Of a DNA stretch of 64,000 nt, positions 22,303-32,582 are shown piece by piece. The number at the start of each line of letters is the position of its first letter. Position 1 is the first letter of the stretch. The stretch comes from Ursus arctos. Its lineage: Eukaryota > Chordata > Mammalia > Carnivora > Ursidae. Made by a program: the position numbers and the translations under genes. The stretch is taken from NCBI RefSeq assembly GCF_023065955.2, contig NW_026622841.1, positions 20,581,501 to 20,645,500 on the forward strand, written 5' to 3'. The notes beneath the pieces were generated by a model. It made no database searches. It was given only the letters and a program-made list of their open reading frames with translations, and had not been told where the DNA came from.

Positions 22303-23040
22303 ATTGGAATTGCTGGGTCGTATGGTACTTCTATTTTTAATTCATTGAGGAAACTCCATATAGTTTTCCATAGTGACTACACCAGTTTACCTTCCCACCA
22401 AGTGCACAAGGATTTCCTTTCCTCCACATTCTCCAAACATTTGTTATCTCTTGTCTTTAGATAATAGCCATCCTAACAGGTGTAAAGTGATATCTCATTG
22501 TGGCTTTGATTTGTATTTTCCTGATGATTAGTGATGTTGAGCACCTTCTCATGTGTATGTTGGCCATTTATATATCTTCTTTGGAAAAATGTTTGTTCAG
22601 GTCCTTTGTCCATTATTTAATTGGATTATTTGTGGTTTTGCTATTGAGTTGTATGAATTCTTTGTGTATTTTAGATATGAACCTCTTATTGGATATATGT
22701 TTGCAAATATTTGCCCTCATTCCATAGGTTACCTTTTTGCTTGTTCATAGTTTCCTTTGCTGAGCAGAAGATGTTTAGTTTAATGTTGTCTTACCTTTTA
22801 AAACTTCTGCTTTGTTGCCTTTGCTTTTGGTGTCAAAACCAAAAACTCACTGCCAAGATTGATGTCAAGGAACTTACTGCCTATGTTCTATTCTAGGAGC
22901 TTTACAGTTCCATGTTTTAAATTTAAGTCCTCAATCCATTTTGAGTTGATTTTTGTGTATGATGTAAGAGAGGAATCTAGTTTCATTCTTTTGCATATGG
23001 CAGTCCAGTTTTCCCAAAACCATGTATTAAAGAGAACAAT

Positions 23041-24274
23041 TTAATAGTATCTACAATATCTACTCTCCACTCACCCTCCTCTTTCTCTTTTGTGATTTCA
23101 GATACTGCATGGAAGAATGTTAAGAACATTTAAAATATTCAATTGCTTTCTACAAAAACTGGTGACACTCAGCTGTTAAGCTACTGAAAGTTTCTGAGTG
23201 GAGTTGAAAGGTTGAAAATGGTGTTGTGTTTGTTTGATTATTGAAGGGGTAAACTCCAGGCTACTTATCTGAAAATAAATATTTTCTGAAGTTTGCAGAG
23301 TAAAGAAGTATAACTTGACATTTTTTTTTGCTGCAATAGAAAGACAGAAAATAATGATTTTCAAGCCTTCAGTCAATGACTAAAGCCTTGTGACCACAAT
23401 AAAGTACAGTGTCTGAATTGAAGATTATACTTCATAGCATCTTCATAATTTAGAACTGATTTTTCATGTATGTATGAAGAAGGGAGACTAGACAAATTAC
23501 AACATGAAAGCAGTAAAAGTCAAATTAAATGAAAGAACACAAAATAAAACATTTCTAAAAAAAAAACCCATTATACTTGCTTATGCTTGTTTGTAAAATT
23601 ATATATCCCTAACTGTATACAAGTATAACAGTTCATAAACACAATAAGGTACACAATTAAAATTGACTTAATTCAGCATTCTCTTCAGGAATAATAAATA
23701 TTATATACTGAGTAGTTCATGAAATTTTAAATGCAACTTCAGAAAGGTTTTGTTCCATTAAAAAAACCCCTGCAAAACCAACAAACACAAACACTTCCTA
23801 TTCTTAATATTTACCATGTGGCTCAGAGAATACCTGAGTGGCTAAGCCAGTGATGTCAAGACAAATATCAGGGTTGGTTTTAAGAAAGAAGTTTAAGAAC
23901 CAGGAGAACTACGTAGAAGCCAGAAAATCATTGTGTCTACATGCAAAAGCCAATATTGTGGAATAAGTATAAGGAAGAGATCAACAAAACGAATGAGGAA
24001 GCTGATTTCATGGGCCCAGTAGGGCAGTCAGAAGTTGTGCTGTCAGTTCATTTCTTACTACCTGTGTACGTGTTTTTCTTACATTCCTCATGCAAACCCT
24101 TTAGCCCCCTGAAGTTTCACCCAGATCATGCAGCCCAGATGGCCTACATTATGATTTCGTGGACATTTTCTTACACAAAAAAAATGCCAAAAATTTTATT
24201 TAATGAATGCGTGTTCTGTGTTTTCGCAGATTCTGTATTTGCCTGTTGTCATCCATTCATCACAGAACCAATAT
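23041..24274. other. Unassigned AT-rich non-coding DNA
   Basis: No gene and no repeat recognised. A 111-codon frame at 23941-24276 has no motif and runs into the Tigger element. Confidence 0.45.
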
Positions 24275-24742
24275 AAGCATACCTCAGAGGTAGTGGGGGT
24301 CAGTTCCAGATCACCGCAATAAAGCAAATAGCTCAATAAAGTGAGTCAAATGAATGTTTTGGTTTTCCAGTGCATATAAACATTATATGTTCACTATACT
24401 ATGGTTTATTAAGTGTGTGATAGCATTGTGTCTAAAATAAAGTGTACAAACCTTAATTTAGAAATATTTTATTGCTAAAAAGTGCTAGCCATCGTCTGGG
24501 CTTTCAGTGAGACACAAGACATAATCACTGATTGCAGATCAGCAGGACAAGCATAATAGTAATGAAAAGTTTGAAATACTGTGAGGATTACCAAAATGTG
24601 ACACAGAGACACAAAGTGAGCAAATGATGTTGGGAAAATACCAACACTTGCTAGATCCAGGGTTGCCACAGACCCTCAATCTGTAAAAAATGTAATACCT
24701 GAAAAGCACAATAAGGCAAAGTGCAATAAAATGAGATGTGTC
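24275..24742. mobile_element. Internally deleted Tigger1-like DNA transposon
   Basis: The left end reads 'gcatacctcagaggtagtgg', 'tcagttccagatcaccgcaa', 'taaagcaaatagctcaataa'. The right end reads 'gggttgccacagaccctcaa', 'aaaagcacaataaggcaaag', 'tgcaataaaatgag'. These are the two inverted ends of Tigger1, a pogo/Tc1-mariner element of about 2.4 kb; here only about 0.47 kb remains and the transposase is gone. Strand is not assigned because the remaining parts are close to palindromic. Confidence 0.82.
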
Positions 24743-25340
24743 TTCTTATAGTAACTATACTCTTGCTGTGGCATTTAGGAGACTTACAGACCCAAAGACA
24801 GGCTGCTCCTCGCAGAGCCAGCTGCTTCCTAAAAATGATAACAACAAACCAGCCAATCCTCAGTCTGTATACCCAACTACCTCCTTATCTAACTCTCATA
24901 CACGAAGCCAATATTTCTCTTGTCCTAAACCATCCAAGGGCCAGGTATCAGGCAACTAGAGACCACCCCTATAGCCCAAAGCCTTCCTGTATTTCAAACA
25001 AGCCAATTGTAAACTGTTCATTCTGCCTTGTCTTGCCTTTTCTTTCCTTTCAGAAACCCCAGCAAAGGCTCTGGCGGAGCCTTTCTCCTTGCTCCTTTCT
25101 GTTTCCTGACCAACACTGCTGCTTTCCCCTGTGACCCTGCATGGTATGAAGGGACCCCCTCTCTGGGACCTGTGAGTATAAACAACTTCTTTACCATATC
25201 CAACATTTACATTCTTAGAACACTGAGTTAGCATAACGACAAATGTATTGACGCTTTACATTAAAAAAGTTAACCAAAATGCTCATTTGTTTCCTTCTGA
25301 TTTCAAAAGAAATAGAAATATTTTTGTAGGCTCCTAAAAC
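24743..25340. other. Unassigned; possibly LTR-derived
   Basis: The part to about 25230 ('cctctctgggacctgtgagt', 'ataaacaacttctttaccat') has the style of an LTR 3' portion, but I could not match it or find ends. The 132-codon frame at 24736-25134 is T/C-rich and not a convincing protein. Confidence 0.3.
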
Positions 25341-25753
25341 TATCATGGGCCCTTGACATAAGAACTACTATGCCTGGTAGATAAGTTAGCCCTACAGCCA
25401 GGGACTGCCTGCTCTGATAGACACCCCTGTATGCTCCTGAGAAATTGAGTTACAAATAGACAATGGCCAGTTCATATATAATCAGTAGAACCACATCCCA
25501 CAACCTCACGAGGTGCCAGTCACAACCTCTGCAGCAATGGGCCCCAAATGGTTATGAGTTGGTCAATAACTGTGAGCTTCCCTATCTTTTGTCCTTGCTT
25601 CCAATTCAGAAGGAACCAGAGAAAGTTAAATATGCTCGCCAAATCAATCACATGGGATATTCCACTTCTAGTTAGCCTGTTTTTGGTGACTCCGTCAATG
25701 CCACGCCAGTGACCTCGATCAGAGCATTCCAACAAATATTCTTTTCTGGCCGC

Positions 25754-25759
25754 TATAAA
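25754..25759 (+). promoter_or_regulatory. TATA box of the solo LTR
   Basis: TATAAA in the context 'ggccgctataaagccttccc', about 88 bp before the AATAAA signal. It would drive rightward transcription if the LTR were active; activity is unknown. Confidence 0.55.
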
Positions 25760-25841
25760 GCCTTCCCACTGCGTTGCCTGCCTTTCAGTTTCCACCAAAC
25801 ATGAGTGATGGTAACTGACTCTCTTGCTAGAGCAGGCTCTG

Positions 25842-25847
25842 AATAAA
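25842..25847 (+). promoter_or_regulatory. Polyadenylation signal of the solo LTR
   Basis: AATAAA in 'ctctgaataaaaaacctctg', followed by a GT-rich stretch ('ggggtggtct') that could serve as the downstream element. Confidence 0.55.
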
Positions 25848-26169
25848 AAACCTCTGTCTGTTCTCTCATTGGGGTGGTCTTTGCTTATTTTTACATATCC
25901 CGTCTCCCTTTCAGTTTTTAGTTAGGATGCTTTCTTCTCACTAAAAGCCACCTGTCCTGTAGATCTTCTAAGGAAAAGGTTAATTGTGCTTTCCAAGATG
26001 ACAAGCAGATAATTTGATGGGTTAATCTATGCACACATGAAGACAGATAATATAAATGTCTTTGGTACTTTCTCAGGTAGAAGGCTTATATGGAAACCAG
26101 AAACTCTTGAATCTCGTTTTCTAAAGATTTTCTATATCCCAAAAATATTACTAAAATGCTAAATAGAGT

Positions 26170-26300
26170 TAAATATAAGCCAGCAGGAGCACTGGCATCA
26201 CCTGGAATCACATTAGAAATGCAAGTTTCTGGGCCTCACCCCAGATCTATTTCAAGTGATCTTGCTGCACTTTGGAGTTTGAGAACCATTGGTCTAAACC
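26170..26300. mobile_element. MER5A-like hAT-Charlie element
   Basis: 'ctggcatcacctggaatcac', 'gggcctcaccccagatctat' and 'gtttgagaaccattggtct' follow MER5A from near one terminal inverted repeat to the other. Non-autonomous, no coding capacity. Confidence 0.75.
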
Positions 26301-26435
26301 ATGCTACCTTGGACAAGTCCTTGAAATTCTCTGAACATTACTTTCTTCATATATAAAATGTAGGTACAGTTTCCTCGCTTCCAATTTTAAAGGATTGTTG
26401 TGAGGATCAAGTGATATATTTGAGAACTTAATGTT
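26301..26435 (+). mobile_element. MIR SINE relic (sense)
   Basis: 'ccttggacaagtccttgaaa', 'ttcttcatatataaaatgta' and 'aaggattgttgtgaggatca' follow the MIR core and 3' part. Confidence 0.65.
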
Positions 26436-26639
26436 TTCAAGATGCTTTCTCTGAAGAAAGAAAATGATGAATTCTGCTGTGTAATACTTGAGAAGTCTTT
26501 AAGAGAAGAGTTGCTTCTTACTTTAGACAAGCAATTGTGGATAGGTAGGAATTATGTAAGTTAAGAAAAAGGGAAATGAAATTTTAGGGCAAGAGAATGG
26601 AGATTGTCACTTCCTTCACAGCTTTACTTAATACTGGTT

Positions 26640-26860
26640 CTGGGCTACATGTGACAATGATCCTGAGTTTAGTCCCGGGAGCTATAAGTGAATGAGTCTT
26701 TTATAGATAATACTTACTAGGTCAACTACTTTATAGCTATGTTTCAATGAACATGTTCCTTATCCTGTTTGAGACTTAGTTTTCTAATCTGTCAAATGAC
26801 AGTGGGAATGAAAAATATTTACCTTACAGTATAATGGTAAGCAGTAATTAAGATAATATA
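26640..26860 (+). mobile_element. MIR SINE relic (sense)
   Basis: 'gtcaactactttatagctat', 'gacttagttttctaatctgt', 'caaatgacagtgggaatgaa' and 'aagcagtaattaagataata' match sense MIR with strong divergence. Confidence 0.55.
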
Positions 26861-27786
26861 CAGAACATATTCTTTCCCAAGAAATATTAACTGGAAATAT
26901 AAGAATAAGATATAAAATCCATATTTTCCTGCTTCACTACCATGCTTTGAGAAATGTAATTTGCCTTAAGGTCCTTCCAGAGAGTATTCTGAGAACATTC
27001 TGTAATATTTGAGTTGTGCACCAATAATTAGTCCCCAGGTTTAACTCTGGGTCATCTGTCATTTTCCTCTTCTCTTTTAGGTTGTTTTCTCTTTGATAAA
27101 TGTCCCTGCTAAAAAGTAGCAAGTGAAATATGAGCCCACCAAAGTCAGGCTGTTATCCTGGTTGATGCTGATGTCTACATGGGGGCTGATGACACCCAAG
27201 ACCAAGGGCAAAAATGTCTGTCTGAGGGCACTCGTTCCTAATGTGGGGGTGCCGCTGGTGGCTGTTGGTATAGTCACCAGCCTAATGCTGTGGTTCTAAT
27301 GGCACTTTCATCAGCACTGCTATTATTGTCATTGCTGATGCCGCACATTCTAAATGTCCCATAGAGATTAAAGGAAAAAAGTAGCTTTAATTTTTTTCTT
27401 CACTTTTCTATTGAGATTTCCTAAAACTTTGATTAGGTCCTGAAGCTATGGCATAGTTTGGGTAACACTGCTATGGCATATTTTAAAACCATGCCATCTC
27501 ATCAGTGCTATCCAGTTGTCCTTGAACCAAACTGAGTATCTCTTATTCACCAGGAGGCTCCCTCATCCTTCATATAAATGGCTCCCTGAAGATTCTGTCC
27601 CACTGATTCCCTGAGCGTACTCAGAACTGCCTGAGTCCTAGACTAAACACAGCTTAAGCTTGTGTTGGCTCCTCTAATACATGTATTTATAGAAGCAAAC
27701 ATGTATTTGTGAAGACATTTTAGAAGTATAAAGCATTGTAAGAAAAATATAATGATAATCTGTCATTAATTTCATTACTATAACCT
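26861..27786. other. Unassigned non-coding DNA
   Basis: No repeat family or gene recognised. Two short minus-strand frames (61 and 66 residues) have no motif. Confidence 0.45.
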
Positions 27787-28361
27787 TGATGCGGTAGGCA
27801 GACTTTAGGTGGGCCCCATGATCATCACTTCTTGAGATTCATGCCCTTGTATAATCCCCTCCTTTACAACTTCCTTTTAAACAATAAAATATCAAGTGGT
27901 CCACTTGATGGTGGATGTCACTTCCATGATTGTTACATTACATAAAACTCCATCTTGTTAGAAGACCCATGACAGCAATCTCCTTTTGCTGACATTTGCT
28001 GACATTTGCTGTCATGAAGTAAGTGGTCATGTTGGAGGAGCCTCTATAGCAAAGAACTGCAGAATCCTCTAGAAGCTGAAGGAGACATCTAGCAAGTAAT
28101 TAAAGCCCCTAGTTCTATAGCCTCAAGGAAATGAATTCTGCCAAAAACCTGTGAGAGTTTGGAGGTATAGCCTTCCCCAGTTGAATCTCTGATGAGACTG
28201 CAGCCCCAGCGGACATGTGGATTGCAGCATAGTGAGATCTTCAGGTAGAGGACTCAACTAAACATGCCCCGATGCCTGACACACAGAAACTGTGAATCAA
28301 TAAATGTGTGTTGTTTTATTAAGTTTATGGTAATTTATTGTGCAGCAATAGAAACAATACA
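27787..28361 (+). mobile_element. MLT1-type MaLR solo LTR
   Basis: The sequence follows MLT1: 'ggcagactttaggtgggccc', 'attcatgcccttgtataatc', 'gatgtcacttccatgattgt', 'gaatcaataaatgtgtgttg' and 'tttattgtgcagcaatagaa', ending 'acaatacac'. It has the usual AATAAA near the 3' end and no internal region. An 11-bp inverted repeat (27968-27978, 28006-28016) lies inside. Confidence 0.85.
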
Positions 28362-28783
28362 CTAGGTTAAAGGAACAAATCCAAAGGGAGTCATGTTATT
28401 ACGAGCTCCCATAATACATTTTTAGGTAATATATTTACTTAATATATTTTAGGTAAAAATGTCTTTACATATTTTTATACGCATCAGTTATTATGGCTAT
28501 GAAGTAGTACAGTTTGCTTTATTACTATTTCTATTACAGAAACAATTAACAGTTTATGCCTAATGAAATTATGAAGATACATTCCAAGGCATGCAGCTTT
28601 CATAGTAAAGATTTAAGAACTTCCATTTAAATATGTAAGTGAACATATGTTTTTATGTTTGCTTATTCGAGAAACTCACTAAAATAATAATTTTAAAAAT
28701 AAGCATAAATTCAAAAGGAGCTGGAGAATGGAAAAAGTGACAGTGCTATATCAAATATTCCCCTAAAAAATTTGGTATTGGCT
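28362..28783. other. Unassigned AT-rich non-coding DNA
   Basis: No gene or repeat recognised. Confidence 0.45.
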
Positions 28784-28947
28784 GGGGTGCCTGGATGCCT
28801 CAGTCAGTTATATGTCCAACTGTTGATTTTGGCTCAGGTCATGATCTCAGTGTTGTGGGATTGAGTCCCTCATTGATCTCCATGCTGGGCATGGAGCCTG
28901 CTTGAGATTCTCTCTCTCCCTCTCCCTCTGCCCTTCCCCCTTCAAAA
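28784..28947 (+). mobile_element. CAN-SINE (older type)
   Basis: 'ggggtgcctggatgcctcag' (A-box region), 'gtcatgatctcagtgttgtg', 'ggattgagtccctcattgat' (B-box region) and a CT-rich end. The flanks share 'ttggtattgg' and 'gtgatattgg', a decayed target duplication. It is more diverged than the minus-strand young copies. Confidence 0.93.
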
Positions 28948-29500
28948 AATGTGATATTGGGAATGTAAATGGACAAGTAGGAAGGTAACTGACATGAGAG
29001 AATAAAGAAAATTCACATCCAACTGCCTATGGAAACTCAGAAAAGCTTAGGAATTCAACATAGCAGTAATTTATAAAGTTGGCAGTATAGGATGGGATTA
29101 AAAGTATTAGGTTCTAAGTCTCAGTAGGAGCCCTTAAGTCCTTGGATATACTCATTTCACCCAGACAGCTAAGCCATCTGTGTGTGAACAGAAATAGAAG
29201 TTTGCTTTATACAGAGAGTGTACCTTAAGTGTTCTGGGCTTGGAGTACACATGAAGCATAGTAGAACAACAGCTGGACATTGATATATGGGATTTTAGAA
29301 CTTCTCACTATCCCCCATCTTCCTTTAACTCACCTCCCAGAAGAGAGTATAGATTATGACTGTCTGGGAAAACTAATAAACCCAAAAGACAAGCTCTCTG
29401 AATACTGACAGTTTGGAGTTTTAATAATAAAATATCCTAGCCTATCTCAGATATTTTTTCTGAGAACTAGCCGCCTCTCCACATTTGCATATATAGAGTT
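28948..29500. other. Unassigned non-coding DNA
   Basis: No gene or repeat recognised. Confidence 0.45.
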
Positions 29501-29506
29501 TCCACT

Positions 29507-29568
29507 CAGATTTTTTAAAAGATTTATTTATTTATTTCAGATTTTTTAAAAGATTTATTTATTTATTT
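29507..29568. repeat. 31-bp perfect tandem duplication at SINE tail
   Basis: The 31 bases at 29507-29537 are repeated exactly at 29538-29568. The unit contains the end of the SINE target site (cagatttttt) and the start of the SINE tail (aaaagatttatttatt). Confidence 0.95.
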
Positions 29569-29749
29569 ATTTATTTAGAGAGAGCATGTGAGCAAGGGGA
29601 AGGGCAGATGGAGAGGGAGAGAGAGAATCTCAAGTAGACTCCACCCTGAGTGTGGAACCTGACTTGGGGCTTGACCTCATGACCCTGAGATCATGACCTG
29701 AGCCAAAATCAAGAGATGGACTTAACCAACTGAGCCACCCAGGTGCCCC
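29517..29749 (-). mobile_element. CAN-SINE (antisense) with duplicated tail
   Basis: The complement of SINEC: 'agagagagcatgtgagcaag', 'ccctgagatcatgacctgag', 'ccaactgagccacccaggtg', 'cccc'. Direct repeats 'tccactcagatttttt' (29501-29516) and 'tccactgatttttaa' (from 29750) mark the target site. The tail is duplicated together with part of the target site. Confidence 0.94.
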
Positions 29750-29986
29750 TCCACTGATTTTTAATGCAATGGAACTTAAATACAGATTCACAGTTTTCCT
29801 ATTTCTAGTAATGATGGACTACTTATTTTGGAACAAGTCTTTCACTGAGGACAACTGCAAAAGCCAGGCAAAATGTTTCCAAAATTCTATTTGAATGCAT
29901 GAAAGGCCCCCAAGATAATAACAGAGTATGGGTCCAAAGCCTAATCTGAGGAAGTTTTCAGCATTTTGGGGGGCCTGTTTCTTCTA

Positions 29987-30205
29987 AAACAGAGGTTGGC
30001 AACCTTCTGTAAAGGGCCATATAGTAAATATTTTTGGTTTTGTGGTTTATATGGTCATTGCCTCAACTAATCAACTCTGCTCTTGTAGCCTAAAAACAGC
30101 CATGGACAATATGTAAACAAATGGGCATGATTATGTTTCAGTAAAATTTCATTTACAAAAGATTTGACTTCTGGGCAATAGTTGGCTGATGCCTGCTCTA
30201 AAAGT
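29987..30205 (+). mobile_element. MER1-type hAT (Charlie) element
   Basis: 'agaggttggcaaccttctgt', 'aaagggccatatagtaaata', 'caactaatcaactctgctct', 'aaaaacagccatggacaata' and 'gtaaaatttcatttacaaaa' follow a common non-autonomous hAT-Charlie element nearly end to end, ending 'gttggctgatgcctg'. The same family occurs in reverse at 37.43 kb. Confidence 0.8.
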
Positions 30206-30536
30206 ATTTGTGAATTATGGAAGAAGTGGCTGACAAGAGCTTCCAAATACTCAGTGCTAGAACAAAATATAGAGTTAAAGGCACAAAGAAGGATTGGTAA
30301 ATTTTTGAGACTTGGGTTTGCACCCCAAAGGGCTGTATCTTAGAAATAAGGGTAAAGTAGAAGTAGGCTAGTTCTCAAATGGACAAAGCCTAGCTTCAAA
30401 CCATCTTTACCCTGATTGGATTAACTTGATCTGTCATGGTTCCTGCCACTAGCCTAGCCTTCTTAAAGCAAACATAAATTCTACCAAGAGGATAATATGA
30501 TTATTCATAGCCTCGAATAAATACTTTTAAATATAA
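30206..30536. other. Unassigned non-coding DNA
   Basis: No gene or repeat recognised before the AT-rich tandem repeat. Confidence 0.45.
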
Positions 30537-30650
30537 ATAAATAAATATTTTATCAAATATTTATATTTATATAAATAAATATTTTATCAAATATTTATAT
30601 TTATATAAATAAATATATATTATTAAATATATATATTTATATAAAGTTTT
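30537..30650. repeat. 34-bp AT-rich tandem repeat, about three copies
   Basis: Two exact copies of a 34-bp unit (30537-30570, 30571-30604; 'ataaataaatattttatcaa' plus 'atatttatatttat') are followed by a diverged third copy to about 30640. The array ends about 20 bp before the LINE-1 insertion site. Confidence 0.93.
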
Positions 30651-30672
30651 CTAACTACAGAAAGAGACAAGG

Positions 30673-31601
30673 GATAGGGAGTTAAGATGGCGGGAGAGCA
30701 GGGGACCTCTTTTTCAGCCAGTCCCCTGAGTCGAGCTGGATAGGTACCAGACCAGCCTGAACATCCACGGAATCAGCCTGGGACGCAGGAAGATACATCT
30801 GGATCTCTACAAATGAACATCTCCAGCGATGAGTATTGAGGTATGAAGCGGGGAGCCATGAAACCGCGCACAGATATCGGAAGATAAACGGAAGGGGGAG
30901 GGAGCCGCCACGTTCGGGCGCCGGGAAGTGGTAGCCACCTGCACGGGGGAGCGGGCGGACTCACGGACGGCACCGGCAAGAGAGCGGACTGAGACCGTGA
31001 GCCGGGGCGCGCGCGCCACCAGACTGAAACGGAGCTCCGGTGCGCTCACTGGAACCAGACTGAGACCAGGAGCTCCAGGAGTGCGCGGGGGCTGCTGGCA
31101 GCTGGCGGTGTTAGAAACACAAAGGACAGAGACGAGCCGGCCCTGGAAGTGAGGGCTGGGACGCCAGGTGTGGGGTGCACATCCTGGGACGCTGCAGGGT
31201 TGAGCAGCACCAACAGAAACAGATTTAAAGTGGCCAGAACATCAGTGGAGAAGGGGCCGCGATCCCTCTGTTCTGAGACAGAGGCTGAGATTCGGCCACT
31301 GCTGCTCTGACTCTCAGAAGAGGCACAGCAAACTGCCAGGGAAACCTGCCAGAGAATAAAAGCCTGGAAATACCAACTCACAGTGTGCCCACCCCATCCC
31401 CCATCCCTCCTCGCAGGGGACACAGAGACTCTACCCAAACAGGGTTGCCTGAGTATCGGCATGGCAGGCCCCTCCCCCAGAAGGCAGGCTGAAAAATCAA
31501 GAAGCCCACATCCCTAAGATCCCTATAAAACAAGGGTGCACAGCCTGGGTCCCGGGCAATAATTTGGGCTCTGGACAACCCCGCAACCTCTCCTCATCAG
31601 A
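30673..31601 (+). promoter_or_regulatory. LINE-1 5' UTR, CpG-rich internal promoter
   Basis: About 0.93 kb, GC-rich and rich in CpG between about 30860 and 31150 ('ggggcgcgcgcgccaccaga'), in contrast to the AT-rich host DNA. The internal promoter of LINE-1 lies in this part. There are no tandem monomers of the mouse kind. An antisense open frame of 138 codons (31046-31462) lies within it. Confidence 0.8.
30684..30693 (+). promoter_or_regulatory. YY1-type motif at the LINE-1 5' end
   Basis: AAGATGGCGG lies about 12 bp from the element start. The core AAnATGGC is the YY1 recognition sequence. Human LINE-1 has a YY1 site at the same place, where it sets the transcription start. Here the role is inferred from position and sequence only. 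Confidence 0.6.
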
Positions 31602-32510
31602 ATGACGGGAAGGAGAAATCCCCCACAGCAAAGAAAAGACAATGACTCTGTGGCCTCTGCCACAGAACTAATGGATATAGATATAACCAAATTATCAGAA
31701 ATGGAATTCAGAGTAACAATGGTCAAGATGATGTGTAGACTTGAAAAAAGTATTAATGAAAATGTTAATGAGAATATAGAATCTCTAAGGGTGGAAACGA
31801 GAGTGAATCTGGCAGAAATTAAAAATTCTATGAGCCAAATGCAGTCAAAACTAGAGGCTCTGACGGCCAGGGTGAATGAGGCAGAAGAACAGAAGAACAT
31901 ATCAGTGAATTGGAGGATGGGTTAGTAGAAGAGAAAGCTAAAATAGAATCTGGACTCAAAAAAATCCACGCTCAAGAATGTAGGTTACGGGAGATTACTG
32001 ACTCAATGAAACATTCCAATGTCAGAATCATTGGCATCCCCGAGGGGGTGGAGAAAAACAGAGGTCTAGAAGAGATATTTGAACAAATTGTAGCTGAACA
32101 CTTCCCTAATCTAGCAAGGGAAAAAAAATTTGTGTCCATGAGACAAAGAGGACCCCTCCCAAGCTCATCCGCGACAAACCTACACCACGTCACATCATAG
32201 TGCAATTCGCAAATATTAGATCCAAGGATACAGTACTGAAAGCGGCCAGGGCAAAGAAATTTCTCATGTACCAAGGCAAAGGTATTAGAATTACGTCAGA
32301 CCTGTCTACACAGACCTGGAATGAGAGAAAGGGTTGGGGGGGCATTTTTAAAGTTCTTTCAGAGAAAAACATGCAGCCAAGGATCCTTTATCCAGCAAGG
32401 CTGTCATTCAGAATTGATGGAAAATAAAGACCTTCCAGAATCGCCAATCATTGACCAATTTCATAACCACGAAACCAGCCCTACAGGAGATATTACGGGG
32501 GGTTCTATAA
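31602..32510 (+). pseudogene. LINE-1 ORF1p relic (RNA-binding chaperone)
   Basis: ORF1p is the trimeric RNA-binding protein of the LINE-1 particle. Reading starts at the ATG at 31602 and runs 107 codons with a leucine/charged heptad-like coiled-coil region (residues about 55-100). It is broken near 31910-31925; the frame resumes with 'MEDGLVEEKAKIESGLKK' and includes the RRM start 'NVRIIGIPEGVEKNRGLEE'. A second shift near 32140-32200 leads to the C-terminal domain ('FKVLSEKNMQPRILYPARLS'). A third, one-base change after 'RIDGK' (32427) makes a stop; the original end is the TAA at 32508-32510. The overall span (about 303 codons) is slightly short for a LINE-1 ORF1. Confidence 0.9.
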
Positions 32511-32582
32511 AAGTAAAAAGGCCCCAAGAGTGATACAGAACAGAAAGTCACAATCTATAGACACAAAGACTTTATTGGCAAC

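Larger units (their letters stand above)
21263..23040 (-). mobile_element. Old LINE-1 (L1M type), 3' half, antisense
   Basis: The plus strand begins with the complement of an L1M tail ('ttcagctgtattgggatata', 'attgacaaa'). It continues through the antisense of ORF2: 'ccattcatccattgacggac', 'ggctattgtaaataatgctg', 'attgctgggtcgtatggtac', 'acaggtgtaaagtgatatct', 'tcctcaatccattttgagtt'. The 5' end is truncated near 23040. A GATA microsatellite, a CAN-SINE and a perfect hairpin lie inside it. Small plus-strand open frames (22500-23044) are the reverse strand of dead ORF2. Confidence 0.87.
25346..25895 (+). mobile_element. ERV1-like solo LTR
   Basis: A 550-bp segment that begins TG ('tgggcccttgacataagaac') and ends CA ('tatttttaca'). 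It has a TATA box at 25754-25759 and an AATAAA signal at 25842-25847, spaced as in the U3-R-U5 layout of gammaretrovirus-like LTRs, with a short U5 ('cattggggtggtctttgc'). Flanks 25341-25345 (tatca) and 25896-25900 (tatcc) may be a target duplication with one mismatch. No internal retroviral region is present, so it is a solo LTR. Subfamily not named. Confidence 0.65.

Noticed and set aside
22500..23044. Series of overlapping plus-strand frames of 61-75 codons with hydrophobic residues
   Set aside because: They are the reverse strand of LINE-1 ORF2 sequence.
24736..25134. 132-codon frame next to the Tigger element
   Set aside because: Begins inside the transposon end and is rich in S, L and P from pyrimidine-rich DNA. 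Several frames are open on both strands here.
30860..31150. CpG-rich block looking like a gene promoter island
   Set aside because: It is the 5' UTR of the LINE-1 and is explained by that element.
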